Positions 34,037-46,664 of a DNA stretch of 64,000 nt are shown piece by piece (the stretch's first letter is position 1; each line of letters starts with the position of its first letter). The translations under genes and the position numbers were made by a program. The DNA is from Tausonia pullulans (taxonomy: Eukaryota; Basidiomycota; Tremellomycetes; Cystofilobasidiales; Mrakiaceae). The notes below the pieces were generated by a model, which worked only from the letters and a program-made list of their open reading frames with translations, did not search any database and was not told where the DNA came from. The stretch lies in the NCBI GenBank assembly GCA_951802195.1, contig OX637627.1, forward strand, positions 992,001 to 1,056,000. The letters run 5' to 3'.

Positions 34037-34372
34037 GCGTGCATATTTCAGACTTTGACGTTCGTTGGTAACTCATTTGAGGGCGCATCATAGTGAAGGC
34101 TGGGTGCTTGTCGACGCACATAGGGATGATGCGAAGAACGATGCAGTGAGATTTCTTATGATAGCACTCTTCCTCAAACTATGTGTGTCCCAGGCGAGAA
34201 TGTGCAGGTTGATGTTTGATCATCCAGAGAGAGGCCTCTAGTCAGAGTTCCCACCGTGAGCGCGTCTTCTCGTCTTGAACCCTCGCTGGCCGCTTCTCGC
34301 TCGAGTTCACGCTCGACCACAACCACCACCACTACCCCCCTCGCCACCCAACCCCCGTCTCATCAGAGTCCA
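34037..34372. other. Tandem intergenic region
   Basis: 336 bp between the lactonase stop and the BBP start. An open frame continues upstream of the chosen BBP ATG but begins with GTG; I treat it as leader. Confidence 0.5.
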
Positions 34373-36776
34373 ATGTGGAGACCCGCGACAACCCAAGGAG
34401 CCACCTCTGGCACCAATGATGTTCCCCTCGGTGGGTCTTCTCTTTTCGTCCTTGGCCTCCCTCCCTCCCATCGTCCCTCTCCACGTCGCTTACCGTCCTC
34501 ACTGCCCTCTTTTGCAGGTAACCGCCGTCGCTTCGGGCCTGCTCCTCCCGAAGGTGGTGCCGGTGGACCTCTCCCGCCGCCTCCCTACCCTCAGCAGTAC
34601 CCTTCGCAGCAGAACTATAGTGCTCCGCCTCCCGGACAAGGCGGCTACAATGGGCAGCAGCAGTCGTACCCGCCGCGTCCGCCCCAGGATCGGCCCTACG
34701 GCGGCGGCCCTCCCTCCCAACAGGACCGTCCCTACGGCGCAGTGCCTCCCCCGCCCGGCTACGGTGGATCAGAGCTTTCCGGCCCTCCTGGAGGAGGAGG
34801 AGGCTACGACCGTGGTGGGCCACCCGGAGGCTACGACCGCCCTCCGGACCGCGGACGTGACGATGAGAGGAAGCGCGACCGAGAGGAAGATCATCGCGAA
34901 CCTGCCGCCGAAGAGGATCCAAGTGCGCACGTGTTTCCCCTTGTTCATCATCTTGCTGCCCTAGCTGGCTGGGTGATGAGACGCAGGATTATGGATGCGG
35001 TCACTGGATGTCTGCTAACGCATCCCTCCGTTCGCCCTGGTGTTTCTTCAGATGCTCCACGCAAGCGCCGATCTCGCTGGGGAGATGCAGCCCCCCAGTC
35101 GACTGTCATGCCGACGGCCATTATGGGCGCTAATCTCAACCAGAATGAGCTCGACCAGTACGCAATGCGGATGCGCGTCGAGGAGATCAACCACAAGCTT
35201 CGCACTGGCGAAGTCGTGCCCCCCGAGCGCCAGAGGTGAGTCTCCCTCTGCCCTTCTCTCATCTTGATTCACCTGTTATCTTATACTGACGCACTTATCC
35301 CTACTTAGATCCCCTTCCCCGCCGCCGACTTACGATGCCCATGGACGACGTACCAACACGCGCGAGGTCCGATACCGCCGCAAACTCGAGGACGAGCGTG
35401 TCCGGCTCGTCGATAAGGCCATGAAGCTCGACCCTAATTACCGCCCGCCGACCGAATATCATACCCAAAAGCGCAACAACCGGCCTCAAGACAAGGTCTA
35501 CATCCCCGTTAAGGAGTTCCCGGAGATCAAGTTCTTCGGACTCCTCGTCGGTCCGCGTGGAAACTCGCTCAAAAAGATGGAGGCTCAGACGGGCGCCAAG
35601 ATATCGATTCGTGGCAAGGGCTCCGTCAAAGATGGCAAGGGCAGGCCCGAGGCCCACGCCGACGACGCCGATGACGACCTTCACTGCCTCATCACGGCCG
35701 ACACTCAGGAGAAAGTTCAGGCCTGCGTCGATCTCATCAACCATGTCATCGCGACGGCTGCCTCCACGCCCGAGGCCCAGAACGATCACAAGCGGAACCA
35801 GCTCCGAGAGCTTGCCGCCCTCAACGGAACGCTCCGTGACGATGAGAACCAAGTTTGTCAGAACTGCGGAGGCATCGGACACAAGAAGTGGGACTGCCCG
35901 GAGCAACGCAACTACAGTGCGGGCATCACCTGCCACAACTGTGGATCAGTGGTGAGTCTTCCCTCGCTTGACGCTCTTCCGACCTCGTACCCTTTCTTAG
36001 CATCTGAATCTCGATCCTTTCTTCTTTCCCCCATAGGGCCACATGGCTCGCGATTGCCGCAACCCTCGTGGCGGCGGACCCGCTGGTCCCGGCGGCCCAC
36101 CCGGCGGCAAGTTTGACGCCGAGTATGCATCGCTCATGAACGAACTCGGCGAGGGAGGAGGAGGCTCATCTGTGGGCCGCCCTGCCGGTGCCATCGAGGG
36201 TGGAGCATCGTCGCGGCCTCCTTGGGCGAGCGGTGCGGGGCCGGACGGGCAACCTGGTCAGCCTGCCCAGCCGACGCTGGCTCCCTGGCGGGACCCGAAC
36301 AACTGGATCACCCCGGTGCGTGCTAATTCCGACGTAGATCAGCTCGCAAAATTGTCGCTGATGTATGTTCTTCCTTTACAGAACCAGCGCATGGCTATGC
36401 AGCATCACCAGCAGCCGTATGGCGGAGGAGGAGGTCCAGGAGGATACCCCGGAGGAGGAGGCGGAGGAGACTATCCGGGCTATAGCGGATACCCTGGCTA
36501 CGGTGCCCCCGGACAGCAGCCGGGCGCTCCCGCCGGACAGTGGGGTGCTCAGCAGCAGCCTGCCGCGCAGGGATCTCAGTCAAGTACGTCGAGATTAGCC
36601 CTTTGTGCGTTACCCAAGCATTCCACGACCGATACTGACGAGCTCCTCCTCTCTGCATTGCAGCCTATGAAGCCTACTACAGCCAGATTGCTGCCGCGAG
36701 CGCCGGTGCTGGGGCCTTCGGCGCGACTCCTGTGCAGCCAAGTCTCACTACTCCCCAGGGTGCTGGCTCGATTTAA
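34373..36776 (+). CDS. MSL5: Branchpoint-bridging protein (BBP / SF1)
   Basis: Seven exons: 34373-34430, 34518-34922, 35052-35235, 35309-35951, 36037-36315, 36382-36583, 36664-36776; 627 residues. The start MWRPATTQGATSGTNDVPLG then NRRRFGP matches fungal BBP N-termini, which fixes the ATG. A Pro/Gly/Tyr-rich insert follows, then the U2AF-binding RKRRSRWGD motif, the KH/QUA2 STAR domain (VYIPVKEFPEIKFFGLLVGP, RGNSLKKMEAQTGAKISIRG) and two CCHC knuckles (CQNCGGIGHKKWDC, CHNCGSVGHMARDC). The Gly/Pro/Gln-rich tail ends TTPQGAGSI. It recognises the intron branchpoint UACUAAC in the early spliceosome. The long Pro/Gly insert before the ULM-like motif is larger than in yeast. Confidence 0.95.
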
Positions 36777-37721
36777 GCTGACAAAAGGTCGGTGCCGCTC
36801 AGCCGTTGTGCCTTTACCCTTACCCTTCCCCTTCTCCCCACTGACCCACGTTATCGCAGATTGCCGCTGACGGATTGGTGCCATCGGTTTCCATTTTGCT
36901 TACCTCTGAGCACCCTCACTCACGAAATAACAAAACTCCAACCGACCGACCCCTTTGACTACACTTCTCTGTACAGCCCTGACCCTGAACCATGACCGCC
37001 TCCTCTGACCGCCCACCCTGACGCGTGATCGCTTAATCTCCTTTCAGCGTGGGCATCGGGCTTCACCGCCGGTGCTCACAGCTGAGCGCGCGCTGACGAG
37101 CCGCCATTGATCAAGCAATTGCGCACTCGTGTACCTACGTGTACCTGTCGGCTTCTTCCAGTCACACCGTCCATTCCTGTGCACAGCGTCTCTCAGTCTC
37201 ACTCCTGATGCAATTTGACGCCAGGCCTTCGTCGGATGGGCCTTGCAGATGTGAAAGACGGGACGACGACGACGTTAGAAGAAATACATTTAGAAGTAGA
37301 AGCCTTCCGATCTGGCTCGGCCTTCATCGAAGACCTCTGACAGAGTCGATTGCTATCAGCCCATCATCATTCCCTTCTCCCACGTTAATCTCTTTTGGTC
37401 GTCTGTAGCGTGCATCTCTTGTGTCGCTGCCCATGCGGTTTGCCCTCGTTAATGCCATGCCCCCTAGACCTCGAGGAGTCCCTTGTGAGGAAGCTTATGT
37501 GCCCGCGCTTTGTTTACATTATTGCTCGCACGCTCAGCTCGTGCTTGCATCCTCGGTGGAAACTGCCAGAGGGCCAGTCACAAAGGAGACCCCTCGTGAG
37601 GAGACAAGGATCGCCAGCATGGGTGGATGGGATACAATAGTTCGTACAGGGACAGCCCACATGTGGTTTATCTTCTAAAAAAAAGAAGGTACGAGGCGTC
37701 ACAAAGACACTCTAGTCGAAC
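36777..37721. other. Convergent intergenic region
   Basis: 945 bp between the stops of BBP and the NSR1-like gene. It holds only short shadow frames; nothing recognised. Confidence 0.5.
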
Positions 37722-39624
37722 CTCTTCTTCTCTCTGTTCCATGAGGGAAGAGTCAGTCAGCCGCCATATTGCTAGCACACACATCAAAGGCAAGAAAGCA
37801 GGATCCGACGTACCCTCGTCCGCGGTCGCCACCTCGTCCACGGCCAGCGAAGCCAGAGTCGCGTCCACGACCTCCTCCAAATCCTCCCCCACGTCCTCCA
37901 CCACGACCTCCGCGGTCACCATCGAAGCCTCCACGTCCTCCACCGCGTCCTCCACCGAAGCCGCCACGTCCTCCACCACGGTCACCACCAAAGCCGCCAC
38001 GTCCTCCACCACGGTCACCACCAAAGCCACCACGGCCACCACCCTCGGTCCGGGGAGGAGCGTAGTCGATGCGAACGTTGCGGCCCTCAACGGGCTTACC
38101 GTTCAGGGCCTCAAGGGCGGCGGTAGCCTGATCAACCTCAGCGAACTCAACGTAGGCGAATCTAAGATGGAGTACGTGTGCGTGTGACCGAGGCAAACTA
38201 TCAGCATAGCGCGAGAAGAGCAGAGAGGAGACGGTGCGCCGTACCCCTTGGGAGCACCGTCGGGACCGGTGGGCATGCGGACGGAAGAGACCGAGCCATG
38301 CTCAGAGAAGGCCTCATGAAGGCCGTCCTCCTGTATATGGGCGTTGTGTCAGCGCTGCACTCTATTTGAACAACGTCGGACAGATATGGACTCACGGAGA
38401 GCTCGAAGGAGAGGTTGCCGACCCAGAGGGTTGCCGCCGGAGGGTTCCTCTTGTCGCCGAAAGCCTTGGCACGACCCTCAGGGTTGGGATCGCGCTCTGC
38501 CGTGATCACAAGACAGCAATGGTTAGACCTAGACACGAGAGAACCACGAGTAAGAGAGAAAGGAAACGCACGAGTGGCAAAGTCGACGCGGACCTCACGA
38601 CCATCGATGACCATACCGCCACCGTTTCCAGCGTCAAAGGCAGCCTTGGCCGAAGCCTCATCCTCGAACTCGACGTAACCGATACCGCGAGAGCGACCGG
38701 TTTCACGGTCCATCTGGATGCGAACGCCGGCGATCTTGCCAAACGACTCGAACTCGGACGCGAGGAAGGGCTGGTCAACGTTCCAGCTGAGGTTTCCAAT
38801 CCAGAGAGTCTGGGAAGATGGACAGATGTCAGCTTGGGGCGCACGTTCACGATTCCTGTGGGCAAGCAAACAAGACGCACCTTAGAGGGAGGGTTGGAGG
38901 AGAGCTCGGTCGGGGTCTTCAGGGGCTTGACATGGGCAGGCTTGGCCTTCTTCTCCTGAGGAGCATCCTCAGCGACGGCGGCCTTGCGCTTCTTGTCTAA
39001 AGACAGGCAGGCACGAAATCACAGGTCAAAGGGGAAACTGATGAGGTATGACAGGATGGAGCGCTCACCAGCGACAGCCGGAGCAGGGACGGCCTCCTCC
39101 TCATCCTCAGAGCTTTCCTCGTCATTGTCAGACGACTCCTGAGTTGAAAAACACGGCCAAGTCAGCAGATTTCTAAATTACATCAACGTTGGGCGCGTTG
39201 AGGATTCCGTCATGTCGGTATCGACAGGCCGCGACGAGCGAGTATCAGGCATGTTGAGCTAACCTCGGCGTCGGGCGTCTGCTTGTCGTCGCTCTCCTCC
39301 TCAGAAGAGGACTGATAGACACAAAAGGATCCGTGTTAGACTCTGTGATACGATGGGTGTGCGCTCCAGGGAGAGAGCGAGATCTTTCGTGTCCTCATGC
39401 GCGTGGAAGCTCACCTCTTCGGCCCCAGCTTTAGCGGGGATGGTCTTGACCTGAGCGGCCTTGCTTTCCTCCTCGCTGTCCTCGCTCTCATCCTCGGAGG
39501 ACGATGAGGGAACGGGGGGAGGCGTGGGCTCCTTCTTAGACTTCTTGGCCTTCTTCTCCTTGACGTCTTTAGACGCCGCAGCCTTGGCCTCAACGGGCTT
39601 CTTGGAAATCGCGGACTTGGCCAT
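37722..39624 (-). CDS. NSR1: Nucleolin-like protein NSR1/Gar2 (two RRMs, RGG tail)
   Basis: The ATG at 39624 starts MAKSAISKKPVEAKAAASKD. A Lys-rich then Ser/Asp/Glu-rich N-terminus follows (PSSSSEDESEDSEEESK, then further acidic Ser blocks on small separate exons). RRM1 has TLWIGNLSWNVDQPFLASEF with RGIGYVEFEDEASAKAAF. RRM2 has TLWVGNLSFELSEDGLHEAF with FAYVEFAEVDQATAALEALNG. The C-terminus is a repetitive RGG/FGG region (units such as GGGRGGFGGDR, about 37815-38045). A final exon adds EKKRFD before the stop at 37722, like the KxFD endings of Gar2/Nsr1. The protein acts in the nucleolus in pre-rRNA processing. It shares a divergent promoter with VAC14. Confidence 0.93.
37815..38045 (-). repeat. 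RGG/FGG-coding repeat array within NSR1
   Basis: Imperfect tandem units coding for GGRGGFGGDRG-type repeats. On the opposite strand the array gives a long Pro/Arg open frame that is only a shadow. Confidence 0.8.
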
Positions 39625-40065
39625 TCTGGGCGAAAGAGAAAGGGAAGGAGAGAAAGGGGGCTGGGTAGGGGGGGTGGGGGGGTGGAAGGTTGAAGGGACT
39701 CAGACAAGAGGGCTTCTCCCTCTCGAAACTTTGGAGAGGATACGGCCGGACCTCGTCCTCGCTTTCCTCCGAACCGGCGTGTGTGTGTGTTCCTAGGTTA
39801 CTTCGCATCGCCAGATTGAGAAACATTTTGGCTCGCATGGACGCTCTGATCCGATGGAGCGAGGTCTTGGTCCAAGGCATCCGCAGACCGGCCTAGAACT
39901 TTCTGCTATTATCGCTGCTGTGTAACATCGCGCGCGTGCCACCTCGCCGTCGCTTGAGGCCGAGCCTGGCCGGAAGATCACCTACAACACGCGCACGCGC
40001 GTCCACCACCACCGATCCTCCCTCCTCCCTCCTTTCTCGTCGCTCTCGACGCTGTCGCATCCAGG
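39625..40065. promoter_or_regulatory. Divergent promoter region, NSR1 / VAC14
   Basis: 441 bp between the two starts. It includes a (TG)n-like run near 39779-39790 and a pyrimidine-rich stretch just before the VAC14 ATG. Confidence 0.4.
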
Positions 40066-43000
40066 ATGGGTCCGTCCTTCTCTGAAGACCGTTTGCGCCA
40101 GACTCGACCTAACAGTAGTCCATATATTCAGATCCTCACATTCTTAAGGGTCTCGTGCGTCCCTCACGCTCGTCCGGAAGACGACTGCCCTTTCCGCTCT
40201 GTGTTCCCGTTCCCACTGACTTCTCCCACTCTGGCGGACAAAAGAACCATGTCAAGGTCAGCATCCTTTGATTCTATCGCCCTGAGAGCTCGCCCTCATC
40301 GGCTCATCCGGTTACTCTTCTAGTACGAGAACCGCAAGACGGCTGCCCTCGACCTGGATCGCCTCCTGCGCGAGTGTCTAGTCTCACCCGATCCGCAACA
40401 GCGAGCCCGCATCCCGATCATCATGGATCAGCTCTGCGTTCTTTTCACCACGGGGACCAACTCGCAGGCGAGCCGAAACGGTGGCCTGCTTGGCCTCGCG
40501 GCAGCGGCCATAGCCTTGGGCCCGGACTTCTCCCCCTACCTTCCTCTCATTGTACCGCCGATCCTCTCCTGCTTCTCCGACCCGGACTCCCGGATGCGGT
40601 ATTTTGGAGTCGAATGCATCGTAAGTGGGCTTTCGGGGATCTCTAGATCGTTCCCAGGTGCTCTCCGCGCCTTGCTTAGCGGCCATAACGAGGCGAGGGG
40701 GTCCTTGCGCACCACCCCTCGGTAGGGCACGCTCGTCTAAGCCTCTTCCCTCATCGATGGGAGTCGAGACTGGACGTTGCCGGGCTACATCGTCCCTAAA
40801 GCATATAGTAGATGAAGCTCGTGACACTCACCATGAAAACATGACTGACTAGACATCTTGACATCCTCGTAGTACAACATGTAAGTCATGAGCCAACAGT
40901 CGACCTATCGGCCTCTTCATGTGCTGATAAGAGCCACATGAACAGTGGAAAGGTCGTACGAGAAGAACTACTTCTATTTTTCAACGAAATTTTCGACGAC
41001 GTGAACAAGGTGCGCGCGAAAATGCATCTCCCTTTTTCTGACCGATGTATACTTTCGCGGGTCGAACTGACCCATTCTGCTCAGCTTTCTGGAGATCCAG
41101 ATGCCGTCGTCCGGAACGGGGCCGAGCTCCTCGACCGACTGCTCAAGGATGTGCGCCCTAGAGTTCAGAATTGCTCGCTTCTATGCCGAGCTGACTCTCC
41201 GCCATGACCAGATGGTCGCGGAATCAGCTGCTTCCTATACCATACCGCGACAGCACGCAGGAGCGGGCGACGCTGGAGAGGTTGAGGATGGCCCGCTCTT
41301 CTCTCTCGAGCGGTTCATACCCCTCCTGTCGGAGCGCATTTATGTCCTCTCGCCGCATACTCGGCTGCATCTCACCAGCTGGATCACCGTCCTGGATTCC
41401 GTGCCGGAGCTTGAGCTGGTAGCCTATCTGCCTTCTTTCTTGGATGGTTTACTGTAGGTTCTTGTTATTGTTATTCCCTGAATCTGCGAGCACTACCGCT
41501 GAACCTTGTTATCCCCTCCAAGCAAATACCTTGCTGACGAAAACCACGACGTCCGAATGGCTGCCGAGAGCTGCCTGTCCGACTTTTTGCGCGAAATCCG
41601 CGAGATTGCCAAGATCAAGCGACTGCAGCAGGAGGAGGCTGAGACGCGCGCACGCCAGAGGTCGCTGAAGCGACGGGGGAGCAAGACGACGGTGGCGAGC
41701 TCTCTCGGGGAGAAGGAGGACTGGGGACCAGATGACGCCTCGTCGGACACCGGAGCTGAACCCGAGTATGACGAAGAAGGGCATTGGGATGAGGCGGGGA
41801 ATGGCAGCTGGGTCCCAGGTCAGGGCGTCGAGGTCGGGTACGGTGCCATCGTCCAGATTCTCCTCAAACACGTCACCTATCCAAGTGAGTCGCTCACTTT
41901 TACCATTCGCGAGTTAAATCACGGTCTAGATTGAAAACTTCCGTTCAGACGAGAACATCCAGGCGCTGTGCCTTCGGTGGCTTTCCGACTTCATCTCCTT
42001 CGCCCAAGATGTCATGATTCCGGTCACACCTCAGCTTATCCCAGCGATCCTCCCAAGCCTCGCTCATCCAACGCCGATCATGTAAGCTTCTCGTCCGCGC
42101 TTTCGAGTGACTGTCGAAATCCAAACTGACCCTTTATCTCTTTCAATCTCTTCCAATGTTAGCTCGGCAGCGGCGAGCGAGACCAACAGAAATCTTTACC
42201 GCCAGATCCAGTCTCTCCCTCCACCTTCGACCGCAACCCCTTCCTCTGCAGATCCAACCTCTCGCATGCTCGACTCCATCACGTCGCAGCTCTCGGGGAC
42301 TGGCCCCTCTTCAACCGGCGCCTCAAACGGGTCGATCCCATCACGTCGGGACTCAGCGGCTCCCCCGGAAGACATTTCCTCGCGGTCACCCCAGGATTCC
42401 TCCTATCTGAACTCCTCCACATCTACGATAAAGCCAATATTGCGCCCCGTCAAGACAGAATCGACCATTACCGAGTCACCCGTTAACACGCCGTCGATCT
42501 CTCACGACGGGCTTCAGCTCGGTCACAAATCTGGGTCCTCGATCCCTGGCACCGCCGGCACGACGGTCTCCTCAGTCAACTTTCCCTCCACAGCAGCCTC
42601 ATCGACCATAACTGCATCTCAGGAGGAGGATCCGTTTGACTATCAGGCGGCCGTTAACGCTCTCACCCTCCAGTTCCTCAGCGACTTTGAGGAGACCCGG
42701 GTCGCTGCCTTGGAATGGCTTCTCATGCTGCATCAGAAGGCGCCAAAGAAGGTGCGCCAGCTGGTCAAAGCGAAGCGCTTTCTTTTCCTGACTGACGTTT
42801 GCCTCGCCTTCGCAGATCCTCGCCATGGATGACGGGACCTTCCCTGTCTTGCTTAAGACGCTCTCGGATCCAGCAGAGGAGGTCATCAAGCGCGACCTCA
42901 AGCTTCTTGCCCAAATTTCAAGCTCATCTGAGGACTCGTACTTCGTAGGTCGTGATGTTGTGTTAAACTCAGGTTGGAGCGCTCTGACAGGAGGTTGCCC

Positions 43001-44676
43001 AGACGTCCTTTATGGTCAATCTTCTGGAGCTGTTTTCAACGGACCGAAGGCTTCTCGAGACGCGAGGCAGCCTCATCATCCGACAACTGTGTCTCAACCT
43101 TAACTCGGAACGGATCTATCGGACGCTGGCCGAGATCCTTGAGAAGGAAGAGGCGAGTCGTTGTTCTGATGCGCTGTCTAGACGGCTTCTGACTAATTTT
43201 AGTCGCGGACTGCTCTAGGATCTCGAGTTTGCCGGAAGCATGGTTCAGAAGTGAGTATTGCGTAATTAAATTCCCCATGTATCTGCGCTGACGGATGGCG
43301 CAACCTCAGGCTCAACATCATCCTCATCACCTCGTCTGAGCTTCTCGACTTCCGGAAGCGGCTCAAAAACTTGGATTCCAAGGTGAGAGCTCTAAGCCTG
43401 ACATCTTTGGGCGCCATTTATTCAAGCTGATATGGAACAATCGTGCCTTCCAGGACGGACAGATGTAAGAGTCGCGTTGCTCTCTGTGACTCAGCACGCC
43501 ACTGTTTGACCTTTCTCTCGGCGCATGGCGCATCGTCCTTTAGGCTTTTCTCGATTATCTATCGATCCTGGTGCCACTCTCCAGTGGCTGTTTTCTCCCT
43601 ATGTCTACTCGCTCAGGCCTACGAGCATGCCTCGAATCTGCTCCAGCTCTTGTGAGCCGAGCCGCCGCACGGTTGAAGACCGTCTCATAGGTCGACTGAC
43701 TCTCTTTTGTTCCGACCCCAGCGCCGAACTTGACACGACCCTTCAGCTGCTTGTCCAGATAGACAAACTGGTCCAGCTGATCGAGTCCCCCGTCTTCACC
43801 TGTGCGTGGAGGGCCGTAAGAGATTGCCTGTTGTGGTGTCTGACGTTGCTATGTTTCAGCGCTTCGCCTGCAGCTGCTTGAGCCCGAAAAGTATCCCTAC
43901 CTTTTCAAGTGTCTTTATGGTGAGCCTAAATCGAACCAGTGTGTCCCCTTCGAACCGAGTTGATCATTCGCGCCGCTCCAGGTCTCCTCATGCTCCTGCC
44001 ACAAAGCACCGCGTTCGTGTCTCTCCGAAACCGCCTCAACGCCGTCAGCTCGATGGGCTTCCTTCACATTCCAAAACCGTTCGTCACCCTAGCACTATAT
44101 CCTTGACCAGTTCGCTCAGCGATAATTCGTCCTCGACCCAGAACCTACGCGTCCTCAGCCGCAGCCGCACCTCGCTCCAAGCTCGGCTCGCCGGATGAGA
44201 TCAAGTGGCGCGAGCTCCTCTCCCACTTTCGCGCTGTGCAGGCTCGCCACGAGAAGGCCCGCCGGTCCAGCTCACAGCAGACAAATGGCGGTCACGAGTC
44301 GTCGACATGGCAAGGTTTCGACCAAGTCTCGTCCCGACAGGCGAGCGTCACCTCTATCCCCTCCATGGTGCCTCCCCCCAAGAGCCAGCCCACTCGACGG
44401 AGGTTCGGCGCATCTCTCCCTTCGAGAGGCGACACTCCAAGCTTGAAGAATCCGGATGGCCAGCGTGGCACGAGCAGTCCGCTCAACCCTACGCGCTCGA
44501 GAGGGGGCGTGACTTGGGGTAGCTCGGCAGCTGAAGGATCAGGCGGCGCCGGTGGGGTGAGGTCTCAGAGCCCCGTTGTTGGGGCGTTTGGGCAGAAGGG
44601 CAAGAAGCCGGGCGCGGGCTCGAGTAATACTGGAGGATTTGGTGTCGGAACGGGGGGGGTGGGAGGCAGGAGATAG
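40066..44676 (+). CDS. VAC14: VAC14, scaffold of the PI(3,5)P2 (Fab1/PIKfyve) complex
   Basis: The 5' end appears to be built from tiny exons: 40066-40069, 40132-40154, 40245-40256, then 40324-40620, an 8-nt exon 40873-40880, and on from 40946. This gives [31 protein letters not shown], then [21 protein letters not shown], which lines up with human VAC14. Later HEAT repeats include [58 protein letters not shown] and [17 protein letters not shown]. After a Ser-rich insert come [55 protein letters not shown] and [18 protein letters not shown]. The VAC14_Fig4-binding part has [37 protein letters not shown] and [21 protein letters not shown] low-complexity tail ends GVGGRR. The protein acts on the vacuole membrane. 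Confidence 0.92.
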
Positions 44677-44829
44677 GCGAGGCGGGCGAGAAGAAGATGG
44701 GGTGCGAGACGATTGATTATGCTCGTGCCGCAACAAGAGTGATTTCTCTCAACGCGTCCAAGTTGCTCATCATTTCAAAGTACCACAAGCTTGCAAAGTA
44801 CCACAAGCAAAGAAGGGAAAGAGGGAAGA

Positions 44830-46221
44830 TTAGATCGCCTTGCAGCTCTGGGCTCCCGTCCAGACACCGCCGGGGGCCAGCGGGGTGAGAGACTGGATAA
44901 CCCCAGGCTCCCAGCAGACAAAGCTTTTGTCTGAAAAGTGGGGAGAGCAAGAAGAAGAGTCATTGGCTTTGTTCAAAGATGAGACTCCACGGGCATTCAT
45001 ACTCACAGCCGCCCACGTGCAGGTCCGGGATCGCATCTCCGGTCTTCTGTCCAGGGTTCCAAAGCACGCTGTCCTCCCATCCGCCAGTGCACACGATCTC
45101 AACGCCTTCAGCGGAGTTTTGATCGTATTGCACGGTGACCTTGTTGTCTCCCTTGGGCAAATGGTAGCACCGCGCCGTTTCCTCGGTGAGTGTGGCATTC
45201 TTAGGGCTCCGAAGATCGTGCTTTGAGGAAGGGTCGAGGCGGCTTGTGAAGCGAAGCTCATCCAGTGGGGTGATGATTGCTTTCGCGACATCGGGGACCG
45301 CATAGTCTGATGTTGGGCTAGCTCAGCGGAGATGAATTGTAAGCAACGACCCGCACGCCTGACGCACAAGTGTGAAGACAGGTGTTAAAGCGGAAGGGCG
45401 CGTTGGACGTGTTGGCGACCTTCAGGGTGGCCAAGCTGGAGACATGCAAACGGCAGGGTTAGTTGAGAACCACTCTCCAGTCAGATATTGTAGAACACAA
45501 ACAGGGTGTGCTTCTCCAATCGGACCGTATAGTCCAAGCGGAACGAAGGCTTGAAGTCGAAGGTGTTGATCGAATCGTGGGAGGAGAGCGAGAGAGTGAC
45601 AGAGGTGAAACCAGGCTGTTCCGTCTTTTCACTAGAAATGACGAGCGGAAGGACCTCAGTCGTCTGAGGAGTGTTGGACGAATGCTCGAGGCCACATACG
45701 AGACTGTCCACTTGGAAATTCGCGCGAATCCATGAGCTCCTCCAAGCTGGTCGTAGTCCGGGTGCGTATCAGTAGCGAAGATAGGGAAGGCGATGGGAAT
45801 ACCGCCGCGAATCTGCAAAAACGAGAGGGCGGAAGTCAGTTCCTTGATGCCGGAAATTTATTGCGAATATCGGTGCCCTTCTTGTCCACCACTCACAGGC
45901 CCAGTTCCATCGAGAACAGCAGCTAGAGAGACGACAAGGTCGGTCAGCGACGAAGATGAAAACGCTGAGCTGTTCGAAACCCTGCTCACTCTCGGACATG
46001 AAGAACCTCTCAGCGACGTCTCCGCCCCTCTCTCCGGGAGCCTTCCAGGAGGTGACATGAGCTCCGAAGAGGTAGATCTCCGCAGAAGCCCCCTAGATGT
46101 TTTTAAGTCTCTCAGGTTTCAGTATCAAGCGCCTAAGAGATGGCGGTTATGTGCGCGAGAGACAGACCTCATGCTGGAGAAGGATCTTGTCGTCGTTAAT
46201 CTGGATGTTCGCGGTTGTCAT
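44830..46221 (-). CDS. Glucose-6-phosphate 1-epimerase-like (YMR099C family)
   Basis: The ATG at 46221 starts MTTANIQINDDKILLQHE, spliced to GASAEIYLFGAHVTSWKAPG. Then come GGIPIAFPIFATDTH, QLGGAHGFARISKWTV (with the family His), DYTVRLEKHTLFVFYNI, LATLKVANTSNAPFRFNTCLHTC, VTVQYDQNSAEGVEIVCTGG, DSVLWNPGQKTGDAIPDLH and YVCWEPGVIQSLTPLAPG near the end, where the Glu of WEPG fits the catalytic residue. The pattern matches hexose-6-phosphate mutarotases of the galactose-mutarotase fold. It would interconvert alpha and beta glucose 6-phosphate in the cytosol. The stop at 44830 lies 153 bp from the VAC14 stop (convergent). Several short introns; not all borders pinned. Confidence 0.9.
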
Positions 46222-46664
46222 GATGAGCTATCTTGCGAGGGGTGACGAGGTGATGGTTGAGGGGTGAATGAGATGAAACGACCTGGGATCGAGCGAGGAG
46301 CGAGGGAGCGAGAAGCCATACCGGGCCGGGGCCGTGTTCGGGCCGTTTTGAACGGCTAACGAAGGCTTCCATCAGTCGCAGCTGTACGTTTCGCCGTTCG
46401 CAATGTTTCTCGCTCAATCTGGCTGAGCGTGACAAGGCTTGAGGGTCCTCAAAGCAAATCAAACGAAATCGGGTATGTGCATAGGTATAGGGTCTGCTGA
46501 TGATCGGTTGGCAAGGTGCCCGTGCTGATCTAGGACTGGCCGACGCCCTCAGCAACTCGTCAAACCGCCGGACCTCGAACGGACACTGTCCCTAGCAACT
46601 TGTCTCGTTGTATCAGAGAGACAACCCCAACCACGCTATCTCCACCACCGCTCCTCGGAACCAA
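46222..46664. promoter_or_regulatory. Divergent promoter region, epimerase / GatC-like
   Basis: 443 bp between opposite start codons; no named element seen. Confidence 0.35.

Noticed and set aside
34256-34372. GTG-started upstream extension of BBP
   Set aside because: The MWRPATT start at 34373 matches known fungal BBP N-termini; GTG starts are not used here.
37769-38065. Plus-strand open frame rich in Pro and Arg
   Set aside because: It is the reverse image of the RGG repeat of the NSR1-like gene.
40225-40245. Frame reading LADK just before the VAC14 microexon, matching the family GLSDK motif
   Set aside because: It has no AG acceptor before it and no phase that joins YENRK; the 12-nt exon in another frame fits both splice sites and the expected length.
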